Source of the DNA: Tilletiaria anomala UBC 951
Lineage: Eukaryota; Basidiomycota; Exobasidiomycetes; Georgefischeriales; Tilletiariaceae
Assembly: GCF_000711695.1 (NCBI RefSeq)
Contig: NW_013546958.1
Coordinates: 38,950 to 102,949, forward strand
Direction of reading: 5' to 3'
Length of the DNA: 64,000 bases
Each line of letters opens with the position of its first letter. Within the stretch, counting starts at the first letter, position 1. The notes under the pieces are model-generated. The model was given only the letters and a program-made list of their open reading frames with translations, was not told the DNA's origin and searched no databases. The translations under genes were made by a program, and so were the position numbers. Positions 10,401-23,097 of the stretch are shown here, one piece after another.

Positions 10401-13378
10401 GATGTCCTCACGCAGCACCAGCAGCTCCCATGTTGCCGCACTCAGCGGCCTGCCACCCCCCACTACCAGCCAGAGTGTTCTTGCCGACGCGCAAAGCATT
10501 GTTCGCAGTACCAGCGGCAGCAACAGTAGCCACAGCAGCAAGGTCGACGTGTCCTCTGAAAAGCAGCTATTGCGCCATCTCAGCTTCGCCAGGGCGCGCG
10601 TCGAATTGTTTGCAGTCATGTCTAGGTTGCACGGTGGTAAGGCGGAGCTGGAGCTGTTCAAGGACGTCATGAGCCTTGCGGCTTGGTGCGCTGAGAGTCC
10701 CGGCACTACGTGGGGTGCAACCTGGCCAACTGAATCGGCGAGGACAACACTAACATCCTTGCATGCAGGCAGCAAGTTCACCACGACCCAGGCCGACTTG
10801 ATGGAGGAGCAGGTCTTCCTCCGCCTCGCCGAGCTGGATGGGCAGGTCTCCAGCTTGGAGACTCTGACTAAGGCAGGGATTGCGGAGGTGGGCGAGCGAA
10901 CGGGTATCGAACCTGTTCGTTCCACGGGGCAGCGCATCAAGAGTCTGCTCACGACACTCGGCATCTCGACTAGCGGGGGCGGTAATACCGGTAAACAGCA
11001 GCACGCAGTAGACGCGTCGTTTTCAAAAGAACTTACCGCTTCGCCGTCGTCGGGGGTTCGACCTCTAGCGAAAGTCCGTCGCAAAGTCTCGACAAAACTC
11101 AGCATCAGCAGCAATAACGCAGCCCACGTTTCCGCGACGAGCCTTTCGCAACAGCAGGCACCTGTCACGGCGTCGCTACCATCAATGGTTTCGCCCATGG
11201 CGCAGGCGCTCGGTCGCTGGCGAAATCGAGAGGATGCCATGTCACCTGGAGGTAGCGTCCTTCCGTTCAGCCCTAGCAGTCCAGTCATTATGCAGACTCC
11301 CCTGAGGCAGTCAACATCACAGCGACACAGCCATGATGGTGAGACCTTTGGGGCTGCAGCTGCAGCACATGAGGACGCGACGGAACGCTTTGCAGGGGCG
11401 ACGATGGATTCATCGCCCACGCTCACACGACGTTCCATCAGCATGCATGCCCAGCGACCGTCTCTGTACGATCTGGAAGCTCGTCGGCGTCTGTTTGTTG
11501 GACGATGCACATCAACGGATGATGGCAGTACCACCAGGCACTCTCCTTCCCTCGGTCTTGGCATCTCCACTGGCGCCACAACTTCCGAGGCTTCGTCTGC
11601 TCGCAGTGGCGGCACGTCGAATCAATCTGCGCGAGCCCCAAGCCGTTTACCGTCCATTCAGACTGGCAAAGATCGTAAAAAGCAAGGTGTGCTATGGGTC
11701 TCAAAGCCTACCAGCGTCGGTGGAGGTGATATGCCTCGCAGTGTTGCACGCGCTTATCATTGGCACGAGGCCTGGGTGGTCCTTTCTGGCTCTGGACACC
11801 TCGGCGAATATGCAGATTGGAAAGACGCTAAAGTACTCGAGCCCTCGGCACCAATCATCGACCTGCGTTTTGCCACCGTGCGCGAAGCTCGTGGATTGGA
11901 TCGAAGGTTCACGTTCGAAGTTGTGACTCGTGATTCGCGCAGATTCTTTCAAACAGCAGATGAGGCAGCGTTGAAAGAGTGGATGACCGCAATCAGCCGG
12001 GCGATTGAAAGTTTGATCAACGGCACAAGTAGTGTTCGTCAGGTGGACAAGGTCGTTCGGTCAAGTCAGCGCTGGAGCGCAAATGGCGAAGCAATCCAAC
12101 CAATGATAGGCGACGAATTCGGCCGCGACCGACCGGCCGAGTCGATTGCATCTTCTAAAGCTTTCAGTCAGAGCTTGACTGATCTCACCAACCCTGGCGG
12201 CGGTGCCGCGCGTCTCCTTCAATGGGGCTCTGATGCTGCGGCTGGACTCCGCAGCAAGCGTGACAGCCGCGTGTTGTCGATGGTCAGCGAGTCAAATGCG
12301 CCCACCAATGCTGACGGTGTAGACAAGCTCTACTTAGCTGGGATTTCGAACAAGACACCCGTCTCGGGCTACGTGCCAAACATCAGCACCAAACGGGTAT
12401 CCAGGGAAATCAGCGAAAGCGGGCTTTCCGCCGGCTCTGACATGGATGCCGAATTTGACCGGCGCATCGAAGAAATGGTGCACAGCAGCTATGGCTTTGA
12501 TGCCGCGAAGCGACGGTCGTCTGGCCACGGTGTCGGTGTAAGCGTCGTGAGCGTCGGGGCTGTCGCGCCTAGTCCCCGAATCGCTGCTGCTACTGGACGC
12601 AGCAAGGAGGCCCGGGCTGCAGAGATCAGTGAAATTGCGCGCCGCGCAGAGAATTCCATCTGCGCTGATTGCCGAACAAAAGGTGAGTGTGATTCCAGAC
12701 TGGTACAGGAGATAGGGGGGATGCTAAACGTTGGGCCACAATGTCTTTGTGCTTGTAGAGCCACGTTGGGCGTCGTGGGCCCTCGGCGGACAGCCCTGCT
12801 GCATTTTTATCTGCATCGCCTGCTCCGGTGTACATCGCAGTCTGGGTGTGCAAGTCTCCAAAGTCAAGAGCGTCGATCTTGACGACTGGACCGAAGAACA
12901 GATCGAAGCCGCGAGCCGTTGGGGCAACCTGAAAGCCAATGCCTACTGGGAGCACTCGCGGCCAGAGACCGCCGTCTGCAGCCGCAGCGATCAGAGCTTC
13001 TGGATTCAGAAGTATAGAGACCGGGCCTGGTGCCCACCTTTGTCGCTTCACGAATGGATCGCGTCCAAGGAAAACATCAAACGTGACAGCATCATCTCCG
13101 TCAGTTCGTTCGCCTGCCAGCCACCGCTTTCCCGATCGACTCCATCCCCTGGTGGCCTTCGGCGTTCGATCACCGAAATTGACACGCGCATCCGCCCACA
13201 TCCGCCTCCTTCACCGCGGCATGTGAACACGGACCTCAACATTCATACCCCATCTCGTCCAAACTTTAGTCTTCCGACGACATCCTGGACACCATCACCA
13301 AATGGCATTTCGCATTTCCGCTCTGCATCAGCTTCATTCGCAAACAGCAACAACAATGCAAAGTCAGCAGCTACGTGA
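7404..13378 (+). CDS. BAR-PH-ArfGAP protein (ACAP/Cnt6-like Arf GTPase-activating protein)
   Basis: Three exons (7404-9302, 9376-12682, 12759-13378) keep frame and give 1941 aa. ArfGAPs stimulate GTP hydrolysis by Arf on Golgi, endosome or plasma membranes. A helical BAR-like region lies at about residues 825-1075 ([20 protein letters not shown]), a PH domain at about 1398-1510 ([10 protein letters not shown] through [13 protein letters not shown]), and the ArfGAP zinc finger at about 1725-1830 ([30 protein letters not shown]). The second intron splits the finger, and joining it restores [15 protein letters not shown]. The finger has five extra residues (GQPCC) before its second cysteine pair. 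The first 633 codons are Ser/Ala/Gln-rich with no clear domain. They are joined by an intron with a GTGGGT donor, so a separate upstream gene and an ArfGAP starting at ATG 9481 remain possible. Convergent with the SAM carrier, 247 bp away. Confidence 0.85.
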
Positions 13379-13625
13379 TCTCCCGATTGTTCTCGACTTC
13401 TCTTTGCAGACGCGCAATTCAAGGTTCCCATGGGCGCTGAGCATCTTTGATCGTATTTTGGTTACCAATCAGTACCTGGTATCCTTCAATGTACACACAC
13501 CCTCCCAGCATCGGCTTTATTTCGTGAGCTTTTTATGGATGGAAACTAGCAAGTTTGATCTACTATACATGCATGTCTATTACTCAATCGAAAGCGTCGC
13601 GAGGATTGCCCTGCCCTGCCATGCC

Positions 13626-14905
13626 TCATAGATGGTCGGGCCGATCAGACGGAGGCTCTAATACGGAAAGGCCAAGCTCGAACGTGCCCAAGAACACAGC
13701 GCCACCCAGGCCGATCCAGAGCGTCCGTGGGACGATACCTCTGAACAATGCGCCTGGACCTTCAATTTTCATGATGTGCTTTAGTGTAGGAACGATCTTT
13801 TTGTTCACATCTGCAAGCGGATGGGACGTTGCTGAAGTAGTATCCTGCTATTTGCACAAAAGGATCAGAATACTCATTCTTTTGTTGATGATCAATGTTT
13901 GCACAGGACATACCTTGTGCAACATGATCCTTGTCTTGGCGACGTCAAGCGGCGTTGTCAGTGCTGCCGCAATTGCTCCAGCCGCGCTTCCAGAAAGGGC
14001 AACCTCGAAGCCTGTCAGGTCTCCACGTGAATCTTGATTTTGCATAGGATTCTGTTCGTATCGCCGCCGTCCTCGCCGACGGTTGGTAAAGTGTAGTTTG
14101 AAGCTCTCGTAGAGTGGAAATTGAATGCAGGTGAAAGGGATCTGAGAGCATCCATTGTACAGTGATCAACGAGAGGCTCGCATTCCGTTGCTTCCTTGGT
14201 TCTGCTTACCTCGCGGCCAACTGTGCTTGCAAAGCCGCGATAATATCCTCTCAGTCCTGATTCGCGCCCGACGGTTCGGAAAGCCTCCCAAGTAGATACG
14301 GTCGACCCGTACGAAAGTGTCTGCTGACGCGATTTGATCACTTCCGTCGGTACCCTTATCAGGCAAGCTGCTGTCTCAGCCATGCTTGCCGAAGCCATAT
14401 GCAAAATAGGTGCTGCCCATCGGCCCATGATGCTCCCATCGTTGCCAGATATTGCTGAAGGCACCCGAAAGACGGATGGGAACATGTCACGAAGAACAGG
14501 CTTGAGTGTCTCATATGTCACGAAGAAGGTCGCTGCGCCGGGTGCGCTGCCGACTGCTACGCTACCAAGTCCTTTGTAGATACCGGAAAAGCCACCAGCT
14601 GCGAGGAAGCCTTGCGACGCTTGCAGACGCGTCTTGATGGTGTCGATCGGGCTGGAAGTCGGGTTGTAAACGAAAGGAGCGCCAAGCAGAAAGGTCGAAG
14701 ACGTGAGAATGAGCATGGATTGACGGCACAAGCTTGATTAATTCTTACTAGAAAAGCAGATCGACAGACAGGCCAGAGCATGCACCTGCCTGCATGCAAG
14801 CATGACAGTGAGTACTCCATTGCATGAGGACAGCAGAACGAACTTGGCGTGATGAGCACTCACCATGAGCGCCGATGAGAAAGCGGGTCCCTTTGAGTCT
14901 CCCAT
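13626..14905 (-). CDS. PET8: Mitochondrial S-adenosylmethionine carrier (Pet8/SAM5-like)
   Basis: Five exons (14864-14905, 14749-14789, 14210-14651, 13914-14141, 13626-13844) give 323 aa. This SLC25 inner-membrane carrier imports SAM into mitochondria for methylation, biotin and lipoate synthesis. The three carrier repeats are visible. Repeat 1 has [14 protein letters not shown], restored only when the 41-nt exon 2 is spliced in. Repeat 2 has [13 protein letters not shown] and the SAM-carrier-type [14 protein letters not shown] across an intron. Repeat 3 has [13 protein letters not shown] followed by [19 protein letters not shown]. Length and motif order match Pet8 better than other carriers. 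A polar insert of about 25 residues precedes repeat 3. The first two coding exons are only 14 codons and 41 nt, so simple ORF calling would miss the N-terminus. Divergent from the PDK1-like kinase. Confidence 0.92.
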
Positions 14906-15476
14906 CTTGCCAAGTTCTGCCGCACACCAGCAGGCGGAAGCAGCCCAAGGGGGTGCCTTTCAATGCAGTTTTGTCTTGGTTGTACACGATAACAGTGTCC
15001 AGTAGCTTCGTGTGAGGACGAGCGTGTCAAGGTATGTGTGCATTAATGGATCTGCACTGTGGATTTGCGCGGTCGCGCGGCTTCTGGCGGTGACGTGTTG
15101 TTTCGGCATCTCAACAATTCGTTGACTGATCATTGGAGCTCATCCCCTTTCCAACATGGTGTAATGCAACACTCCATTCGGGAAATCTTCGCAGCCCTTG
15201 CTCGGTGCATCAAGTGCGCTTGTCGCTGGGCATGAAAAGCGCACCCGATCTCAGGCAAACAATGCTCGCCGGCTGGGAGCGTTCGTCGCTGCTGCCAGCA
15301 TCAGCGGCAACGTTTGACGTGTCTGTAAAGCAGCACCACTTTGAGAGCTGAAGCGAAGTACTGCTATAACAAAGGTGCAAGATCCTTCGAACAGGGGAGT
15401 GACATATCGAATCTGGAGGCCATCGAGCTGCAACGCATGCTCCAGCTCGGACTGCATCCAAGGATCTTCGTTTGCG
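14906..15476. promoter_or_regulatory. Divergent promoter region: SAM carrier (-) and PDK1-like kinase (+)
   Basis: The 571 bp between two outward-facing start codons must carry both promoters. No conserved motif or internal gene is obvious. An in-frame stretch upstream of the kinase ATG at 15477 is open from about 15375 but contains no earlier ATG, which supports 15477 as the start. Confidence 0.5.
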
Positions 15477-18400
15477 ATGGACCATCCAGCTGTGCCTCTC
15501 GTAAGTGGTGGGCCCTTCTCTGCCAACGATGGCGACACCGGCAGTCTCACAGCTCAGGACGAGGTGTTTCTGCGACAAGAGCAGATTCAAAATCTTTCTG
15601 TATGCTCTACGACACAGCGAGCCTCGCCTCAGTCCGGGTCAGGTGATGGCACTCCGCGTGATCTCGAACGACAGACATCCTCTCGTATTCGATCAGGGTT
15701 GCTCTCTCGAGCTGCATCCGAAGCAGATGGTCGGCGAAGGGCGTCTGGTAGAACGCCACCACATTCGCAGTCAGCAACGTCCTCCATCTATGCTTCGGCA
15801 TCGGCCTCCGAGAGCGATGGCGGTGGCAATAGCTCAGGCTGGTCATTGCCTTCTTCGCGACACGGGAGTAACGCGGGGTTCAGAACTTCCGTAACTGTTC
15901 AAACCTCTCCGCCAGGAGTGTCAAGTCCTACAGCGATGGGCTTTGGTACGTTGAGCTTGGCAGATCGTTTCGTTCAGCAACAGTATCAACACCAGCAACA
16001 ACCAGGCTCACTTCAAAGTAGCACCTTGCGATCTCCCTTCAGCGAGGATTCTGAACCACCATCAGCGGAATCACTGCAGTATGCGCCATCTCTGACGGGC
16101 TCACTATCTGCCCCATACAGCCAACCAAGTGGGAACATCTCAATTCATCATAACGATAGTGGTAACCTTAGCGAAGGTTCATCAAGCCTTGGTCGCGCCA
16201 AATCAGTCAGCAGCGTCAGCAGCGTGACCTCCACGAGCAGCCTAGAGGCAGTGCCCTTCAGACAGGCACCGCTAGGCAATGTCAGAGCAGGATATAGCAG
16301 AGGTCATGCAGGCGCTGGATGGGATGGCTTGGGCTCAGCAGGGTTGCCCTTGGCACCCATGTCAGCACCACTGGCGGGATCAGATGGGGAAGTGTACAAC
16401 AACTTTTCGAGCGCATCCGAAATGGTGCAAATGCCAGGGACAGATGCTTGCGGACCCATTTCGAAGATTTTGCCGCCTAGTGCCGCTGCCGTTGGTGGTT
16501 CTCTGACAGCATCGAATGCTCGACCGCGACTGCTTCCCAAGGCTACTCAGCATGACTGGCTTTACAGGAATGCCCCAGGCTTAGCAGTACCCGGGAAACC
16601 TGGCCGCATTGCTTCAACGAGCAGCCTCCGGTCCAAGCTGGTGCGAGGAGCTGAGAGGCTAGGCATCAAACCGCTCACGACTTTACCGCTACGAGATGCT
16701 GGACCAGCTGCAGCGTACGCAGGTTTGCTCGATGCCGCTGCCTCCTCGCAGGATTTTCCGCAAGGCAATGGTCTTCCAACAATGCCAGTCAGCGAAAGCC
16801 CGATTTCACCCCCTCTCATAACCAGCTCTGTGACAAACGCGCCGCTGCTTGTTCCAAAATTGCCGCTGTTGGATCTTCAATCCATCCATGCGGTGTCATT
16901 GTCAGTGGATTCCTTGTCTGGCCCAGGTCAAACCAGCGGTCGCTCAGATGAATCCGCGAATGCTGTGGAAGACTCTCATGCATTCATCCCGCGGAGGCCA
17001 GTGCTTATCAACTCAGCTAGCGTTGACCACATCATGACTTTGCAAGAGGCGACTTGGCGCGTGACTACTGCTGTGGAAATCATGAAGGACGCCGGCATAC
17101 CAGTGGTAGATGATGATGCTGCCGATCTAGAGGTAGACAATTTACTGCGGACACCGACACGCTTCACACATTCGTTCGTGTTGCCCCCTCGGGAGACACC
17201 AGCCTCCTCAAGTCTAGGTACCATCATCAGTACAGCGGCCGTAACTGCAACAGGGGACTTCGCAAGTGGTCCTCTTCTGCGCAAGCGGACTCCGGCAGAG
17301 CAGGTGAAGTTCGAGGCTCAGACGGGTATCGCAAAGCTCGAAGACCCAGTCGAAGAGATTTCAGCAATGCAGCCTGAACGTGTTGCCGTCGCATCAGCTC
17401 CAGAGGATTCTGTTACAATGTTCACCGCGAACGGAGCTGCTTTCCCCCCTTCCAGCACCAATGCTCAGCAGTCAATTAGCTCATCATCTCTGACGACGAT
17501 AGTGGCCGACCATATGGCCGCTGTTACTGCTGAGTCCGATCAGATGGCCGTCGGTGCTCCATTTGGCCATTCCCACTTGCGTCAAATGTCGTCGTCTCCT
17601 GTTCAGCACCTGACCATGGCCCCTGCGCAACGCGACCGCGCTTCGAGCTCGGCCAGCTCATCAAAGCGGCCGCCATTCTTACGCGCGGCTACTGTTGAGA
17701 GTGTTCGGAGCATTCGCAGTGCAGGGAGCCGTAACTCTGCGGCCTTGGAAAGGGACACGTTGCCTCGATTGGCTAAACAAGAAGATATAGGAGGCCGAAG
17801 TCCAAGGTTATCAGATGCGGGTTCGATCGGTGTGATTCCCCTGGCCATGTCGCGCGAGGCTTCCACAGGTGGATTGAGTACAGCATTTTCTCAATCGCCG
17901 AGCCATCAATTGATGCCACCCGTCGGCTCCGTTGGAGCGGCGATTACGACCTCACCAGCTGGGACGACCTTATCAAATTACAGTCCATTTGTTCGACCGA
18001 TAAGCGTTGTTAGTGGGATTAGTGCTGTCAGTGACAAGGCGCTTTCCAATGCTACATCCGGTGAGAATTCTACGACAGCTCCAGCGCCGACTCACCCTGC
18101 TTCGTCGTCCGGCCGGTCCACCCGCGGCCCACAAGACTTTGACTTCGGCGAAGTGCTAGGCGAAGGATCGTACTCAACCGTAATCCAAGCCTGGGATCTT
18201 CTTTCCAACCGTCGCAAGGGCCAAGAAAACGACCATGAGCGCCTAACATCGTCCTCGGCGGCACAGGCCATTGCTGGGGTACAACGTTCTGAACGATCGA
18301 GCTCAAGAGAAGGCAAGAAAGTTTATGCGATAAAGGTGCTCGATAAAGTTCACATCCTGAAGCAGAAAAAGCAGAAATATGTCGGCGTTGAAAAGGAGGC

Positions 18401-20054
18401 ATTGAGCCTGCTCATTAAGCTTCCCGGAGTAGTCACTCTTTTTTGGACTTTCCAGGATCGGGATAGTCTTTGTGAGGTCTTCAAAAACGCACGAAAGCAG
18501 GCATGCAGCTGACACGACTTGCCCATCAACAGACTTTGTCCTTGAGCTGGCGGAGAATGGCGAGCTCCTCTCTTTCATCAAAAAGCTTGGCTCTCTCGAT
18601 GAGACCTGTGCGCGTTATTACGGCGCCCAGCTACTTGATACCATTGACGGCATACACAAAGCAGGTATTTTGCACAGAGACATCAAGCCGGAAAACATCT
18701 TGCTCGATTCGAAAATGCGTATTCGCATCACCGATTTTGGCTCGGCAAAGATTCTCTCGAAAGGTGCTGATGGCGAGCCATTAGAAGACGAGCGCGCGAG
18801 CAGCTTTGTAGGGACCGCCGAGTATGTCAGTCCCGAGCTCCTAACGGACAAGGCTGCTACACGGAGCTCGGATTGGTGGGCCTTTGGGTGCGTGCTCTAC
18901 CAGATGCTTGCTGGAAGGCCACCATTCAAAGGCGTCAATGAGTACCAGACGTTCCAAAAGATCCTCAAACGCGACTTCGAATTTCCGGACACCTTTCCCA
19001 CCCTAGCCAAGGAGTTGATTGAAAAGCTGTTGGTGCTGGATCCTGTGCAGCGGCTGGGTGCGTCACCTGGTGACTTGCAGACGATGCGAGACCACGCATT
19101 CTTCGAACAAGAAGACTTCACCCAGATTTGGACGAAGCAAGCCCCTGAGCTCAAAGTCGGCTTGTATGTTCGCCCACCAGCGCCGGAACCGGCGACTTTC
19201 GACTTCTCGGAGGATGAAAGCGATGGATTGGCGCCAGACTTTCAGCAAGCTTCTCTCACTTCACCCAAGGAGAACTCGCTGCATAGCACTGCAGAGGATG
19301 CTGATGCTTCTGACGACTCTGGAGACCCACCGAGTGGATCCCCTTCGCATTCGTCCGAGAAAGCCTCTCGGTCTGCCGAGATGCTTCCAAGAGGGGCAGG
19401 GACGAAACAACCGGACCTCCCTCACAAGCGATCTACCCTATCCATGCAGTCAAGCTCTTCAAGTGCAGACATGCCTCCCGAAGGTCCTTCGGACGAGCAA
19501 GTAAACATGCCTGGCCGGCTACTTCATCGGCTTAGTCAAGGCATCCCACCAATGCCGCGACAGTGCAGCAATTGGAGCGCGTTGCTGCTGCCCCGCGAAA
19601 GCCTTCTGCTTTCTGCTCCAGTCATTCAAAGAAAAGCTGGAGCTGGGCAAATTTTCAGCAAACGGCGTCAGCTTGTCCTCACGAGCTTTCCGCGACTTTT
19701 ATGCGTAAAAGAAAGTGCTGCTGCTCTCAAGGTGAAGAGTGAGATCATCCTTTGTCCGCCCACATCCAACGCAGAAGGTCCCGGTATTACGGTCCCTCAA
19801 GCAGATTCGCAACGCAAGCATAGCGCAACCCAGAATACGGTGACATTGGTTGAGGCAAAGGGCCAGCGTGCATTTGCAATCCACACGGTAAGTCGAAGAG
19901 CTGCGCTGGTCTCGTTATCTAATCATTTATTAGAAGGCTCATGTCGTTCTCTTTGGCATAGCCACTACGCACGTACATCTATGAAGATCCAAGTGGTGAT
20001 AATTCACATTGGTTACGCTCCATTCGAGGGGCAATGACACTATGGACAGCATGA
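15477..20054 (+). CDS. PDK1/Pkh-type AGC protein kinase with C-terminal PH domain
   Basis: Three exons (15477-18471, 18533-19887, 19962-20054) give 1480 aa. PDK1 (Pkh1/2 in yeast, Ksg1 in fission yeast) phosphorylates the activation loop of AGC kinases such as Akt/Ypk, S6K and PKC. The kinase domain begins near residue 887 with LGEGSYSTVIQ. The ATP lysine is K953 (VYAIKVLDK), the catalytic loop is HRDIKPEN with D1048, and the DFG aspartate is D1066, followed by SSFVGTAEYVSPELL. The first intron splits DSLYFVLELAENGEL, and the glutamate pair typical of PDK1 is present. The last intron lies in the PH domain; joining gives FAIHTPLRTYIYEDPSGD and the terminal tryptophan helix. The 886-residue N-terminal region is Ser-rich and apparently disordered, far longer than in animals. 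A charged insert sits between the Gly loop and the lysine. The stop is 106 bp from the convergent esterase. Confidence 0.9.
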
Positions 20055-20160
20055 CAAGGGGACAATCACACTAACGAACATCAAAGTCTTACATTGTACA
20101 TCATTGCAATAGATACATGCGGGTTCGGTTGCAAGAAAGCAACATGACATCAATACATTT

Positions 20161-23097
20161 CTAGCGCGACTGGGAGGATATGTAGGTCAGAGGCCGATTG
20201 AGTACATTGCATTGGCTCGCAAACTGGTCCAATGCTTTGAGCTGCTGGACCTGTCCGAGGCTGATGATGTTTTGCGAAGACGGCCGCATGGGCGCCCAAG
20301 GAATGCCGGCTGGCGGATCGTAGCCTCGGGCAGCCAGGTACGACTTTGAGGGGCTCGGGTTCGCAGAGCGGATAAAGCTTGCCCATTGATCTGTGATACC
20401 GCGGATCCAGTTGAGGTCCCCAACCCGGTAGGGCTTCTGCCAGTAATAAAGTGTCGCAAAGACAGGGAAAAGGTCGCCGCTATGACAATGGTAGCCCAGC
20501 TGGGCCAGATCGCTACTGCCTGAGCACACCAAATGCGGATCCCAGTCGATTTGATACGACTTGGAGTCAAAGACGTAGCCGTAAAGAGCAGGGAAAACAT
20601 TGTTGGTCGCCATAGTATGGAGCGAAGCCTCTTGCCCGCATCGACTGATGGACAGAATGTCCGTCGCAACCTCGACGGCGAGGCCTTGAGCCCCCTTTTC
20701 CAAGAGGTCAAGCTTAAAATCCTGAGGATGATCTAGAACGATGGACCGATTCCCTTTGCTAATACCAGCGTCCTTGAGGGCCGTAGCGAGATCAAGCGCA
20801 GTCACCGGAGGGACGGAGCCGAGAGACGCCAATTCGTCGCGCATATATCCTTGCATGACCGGCACGCGGTTGACGAAGCCGCTGGCGGATCCGGGCGGGC
20901 TGAGATCGAGCTGAGCGTCGTCAATCAAGTCATTGTCAACGACGGGGGATGACATTGTCCGTCCCCTGAGAAATCTTGCAGGCGGCAGGGCACGCAAACA
21001 GTCGAGCACGTCGTCGGCGTCTGGATTGCAGCCAAGTTCACGAACGACCGGGCTACCTTGCGTCTTGCCAGCCGTTGAAATTTCTTGCCGCTGGTTCGCG
21101 CGGTCATATGGACGTCCTGACTGGACAATTGCGCGGTGGAAAAGACCCTTGGCCGCAGGGCTCCGTAAAAGTAACTGCACGAGCTGAGCGCCAGAGCTCT
21201 GCCCTGCAACTGTGACGCGATGGGGATCACCTCCGAAAGAGTGTGCGTGTTGCTGTACCCATTTCAGCAATGAGATGATGTCGCCAAGTCCAAAGTTACC
21301 TGGAACTTTATCGGAATCTGCGAGCGCCAACCAGCCGAGCGTGCCGAGACGATAGTTGGGGGTGATGACGACAATGTCGGAACGCGAGGCCATGTTGCCG
21401 CCAGCAAAAGTTGGGTCCAAACCCGATCCCGTTCGGAAACCGCCTCCATGGATGAAAATGAAGACCGGTCGCAAGCCCTTGCCAAGTGCTTGCTCCCGCG
21501 GACTCGGCAACCAGGTAGTCGCAATGTTGGCGACAAGGCAGCCGTCCTCGTCCCAATTTCCGCCATTGTACTGCGGACATGCAAGAGCAGCATCGTTGGA
21601 AATGGCCTGGATCGTACCACTGCGCTTGCTGAGTGGCGATGACCGTTCAAAGCGCCGCGGGGTGTCCGCGTAAGGGACAGAACCGAAGCGGAACGAAAGG
21701 GCGTCGCGGAAGCTGGGGGCAGGTTCAGCAGGTGAAGTGAGGTCAGTGCTAGTGCAATCGATGTGAGTCTAGCACCACACGGCTCACCCTAAGACCGAGA
21801 GCTGGCCACTGCGCGCACCCAATTGCCATTGATCGCTGTTGTCAGTCAGCTCGGCAGTGCTCAAAGGGGCTGTCTGCGTGCAGATGGCCGGCAAATCTGG
21901 TTCGTCTCCATTGTCGCCCGTCACGCTGCCAGGACCGTCGAGAGGAATGAAAGACAGCGTTTGTTGCTTGGAAAAGACGATGGCGCCGCCCTCTGCCCAG
22001 AAGGTCTGCCCTTCTGTATAGAACCCCTCAGAGCTAAGATAGGTGAGCTGTCTGCGCAGGCCCTCGTCAAGAGAAGCGATCGGCGCTAGCGCAAGATTCT
22101 CTCCAAGAGCTTGGCAGGCATTATCCGCATCTTCGAAGCTCATCGAGCCAGTGAGAAGCAGGTAGCCCGGTTGACGATTGGCGGGATTGATTGCGCGTGT
22201 CCAGTCGAGGTCGTTCTGGTAGAGGAAACGGACGCCTGAGCGCAGCGTGCCCACGGTCGGGACGTCAGTGTCGTCAATGTCATCTGACTCGCTCTCAACG
22301 GCGTCGATCACGTCCGAGATGATGGAGCCGATTTGCTCGCTTTCAGCGTCTGGCTCGTACTGCAGGCCGTTGCTCACACCGTCGCTGGCGACAGAAGAGC
22401 CCGACTTGCGCATGTTCGAGGACCTCGATAGGTCGCCCAGCACAGGCGCTAGTTGCGGGATTTTCGCCATCTGTCGCGAAGGTGACTTGGCGTGAGCATG
22501 TTCAGTCTCTTTTGTCTTGGACTTGGACTGGGTTTTGGATTTTGCGCCAGTTTTGCCTCTGGTCTTGGACCTAGCTCTAGCTACGATCACTCTAGATCTG
22601 TCGCTCAAATGTCTTGGGGGTCTTCCCTTGGCTTGGGGATGATGCACAGCTTTCCGTGGTGTTGTATCGCTCACCGAAGCGCCTGGCTTTCCTGTAGCGG
22701 GCTTCGAGTTTGCGTCACCTCCATCGCCACCCCCCTCTTGGTTCTGAGCTGCAGCTGCAGCTGCGGCTGCAGCTGTGAATGCCGACTGTCGACGTGGAAC
22801 CATGCGTCCCCCACTCAGCCCGCCACTTTGCACACCTTCATCTGGCTTGGTATCATCGCTTTCTGATTGTGCTTCCGTCTCTGCGCGCACGACATTCACA
22901 AGGGCGCCGTTCGTAGAGGTTCTGTTGAGAGCGAGGCGGTGCTCGACTTCGCGTGCCAACAGGTGATGTGCAGCAGCATGGGCAGGCGGGATGTTCGCGT
23001 GCGACGATTTGGCTAGCACCCAGGGCGACGTCTTCGTTCGGCCTGGCGAGGCGAGGACGAGCAACAAGAGCACCGAAAGGAAGAACGGCAGACGCAT
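20161..23097 (-). CDS. Secreted type-B carboxylesterase with N-terminal lectin-like module
   Basis: Two exons (21788-23097, 20161-21712) give 953 aa. The start at 23097 was chosen because it opens directly with a signal peptide (MRLPFFLSVLLLLVLASPG). After it come an 11-Ala run, a Lys/Thr/Ser-rich basic linker and a module at about residues 285-430 with C-type-lectin-like spacing (MSFEDADNACQALGENLALA, then FWAEGG and LPAICTQ). The alpha/beta-hydrolase follows: SVPYADTP, the oxyanion HGGGF near residue 525, GQSSGA with nucleophile S610, NFGLGD, and a C-terminal histidine in YHCHSGDLFPVF. Type-B enzymes hydrolyse carboxylic esters of lipids, sterols or plant phenolics; substrate is not predictable here. 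The intron joins GG to C to give a glycine before FRDALSFRFGSVPY. The lectin call is weaker than the esterase call. Confidence 0.88.

Noticed and set aside
10380-11615. Minus-strand open frame of 411 codons
   Set aside because: Shadow of the BAR/PH coding exon on the other strand; no domain or start context.
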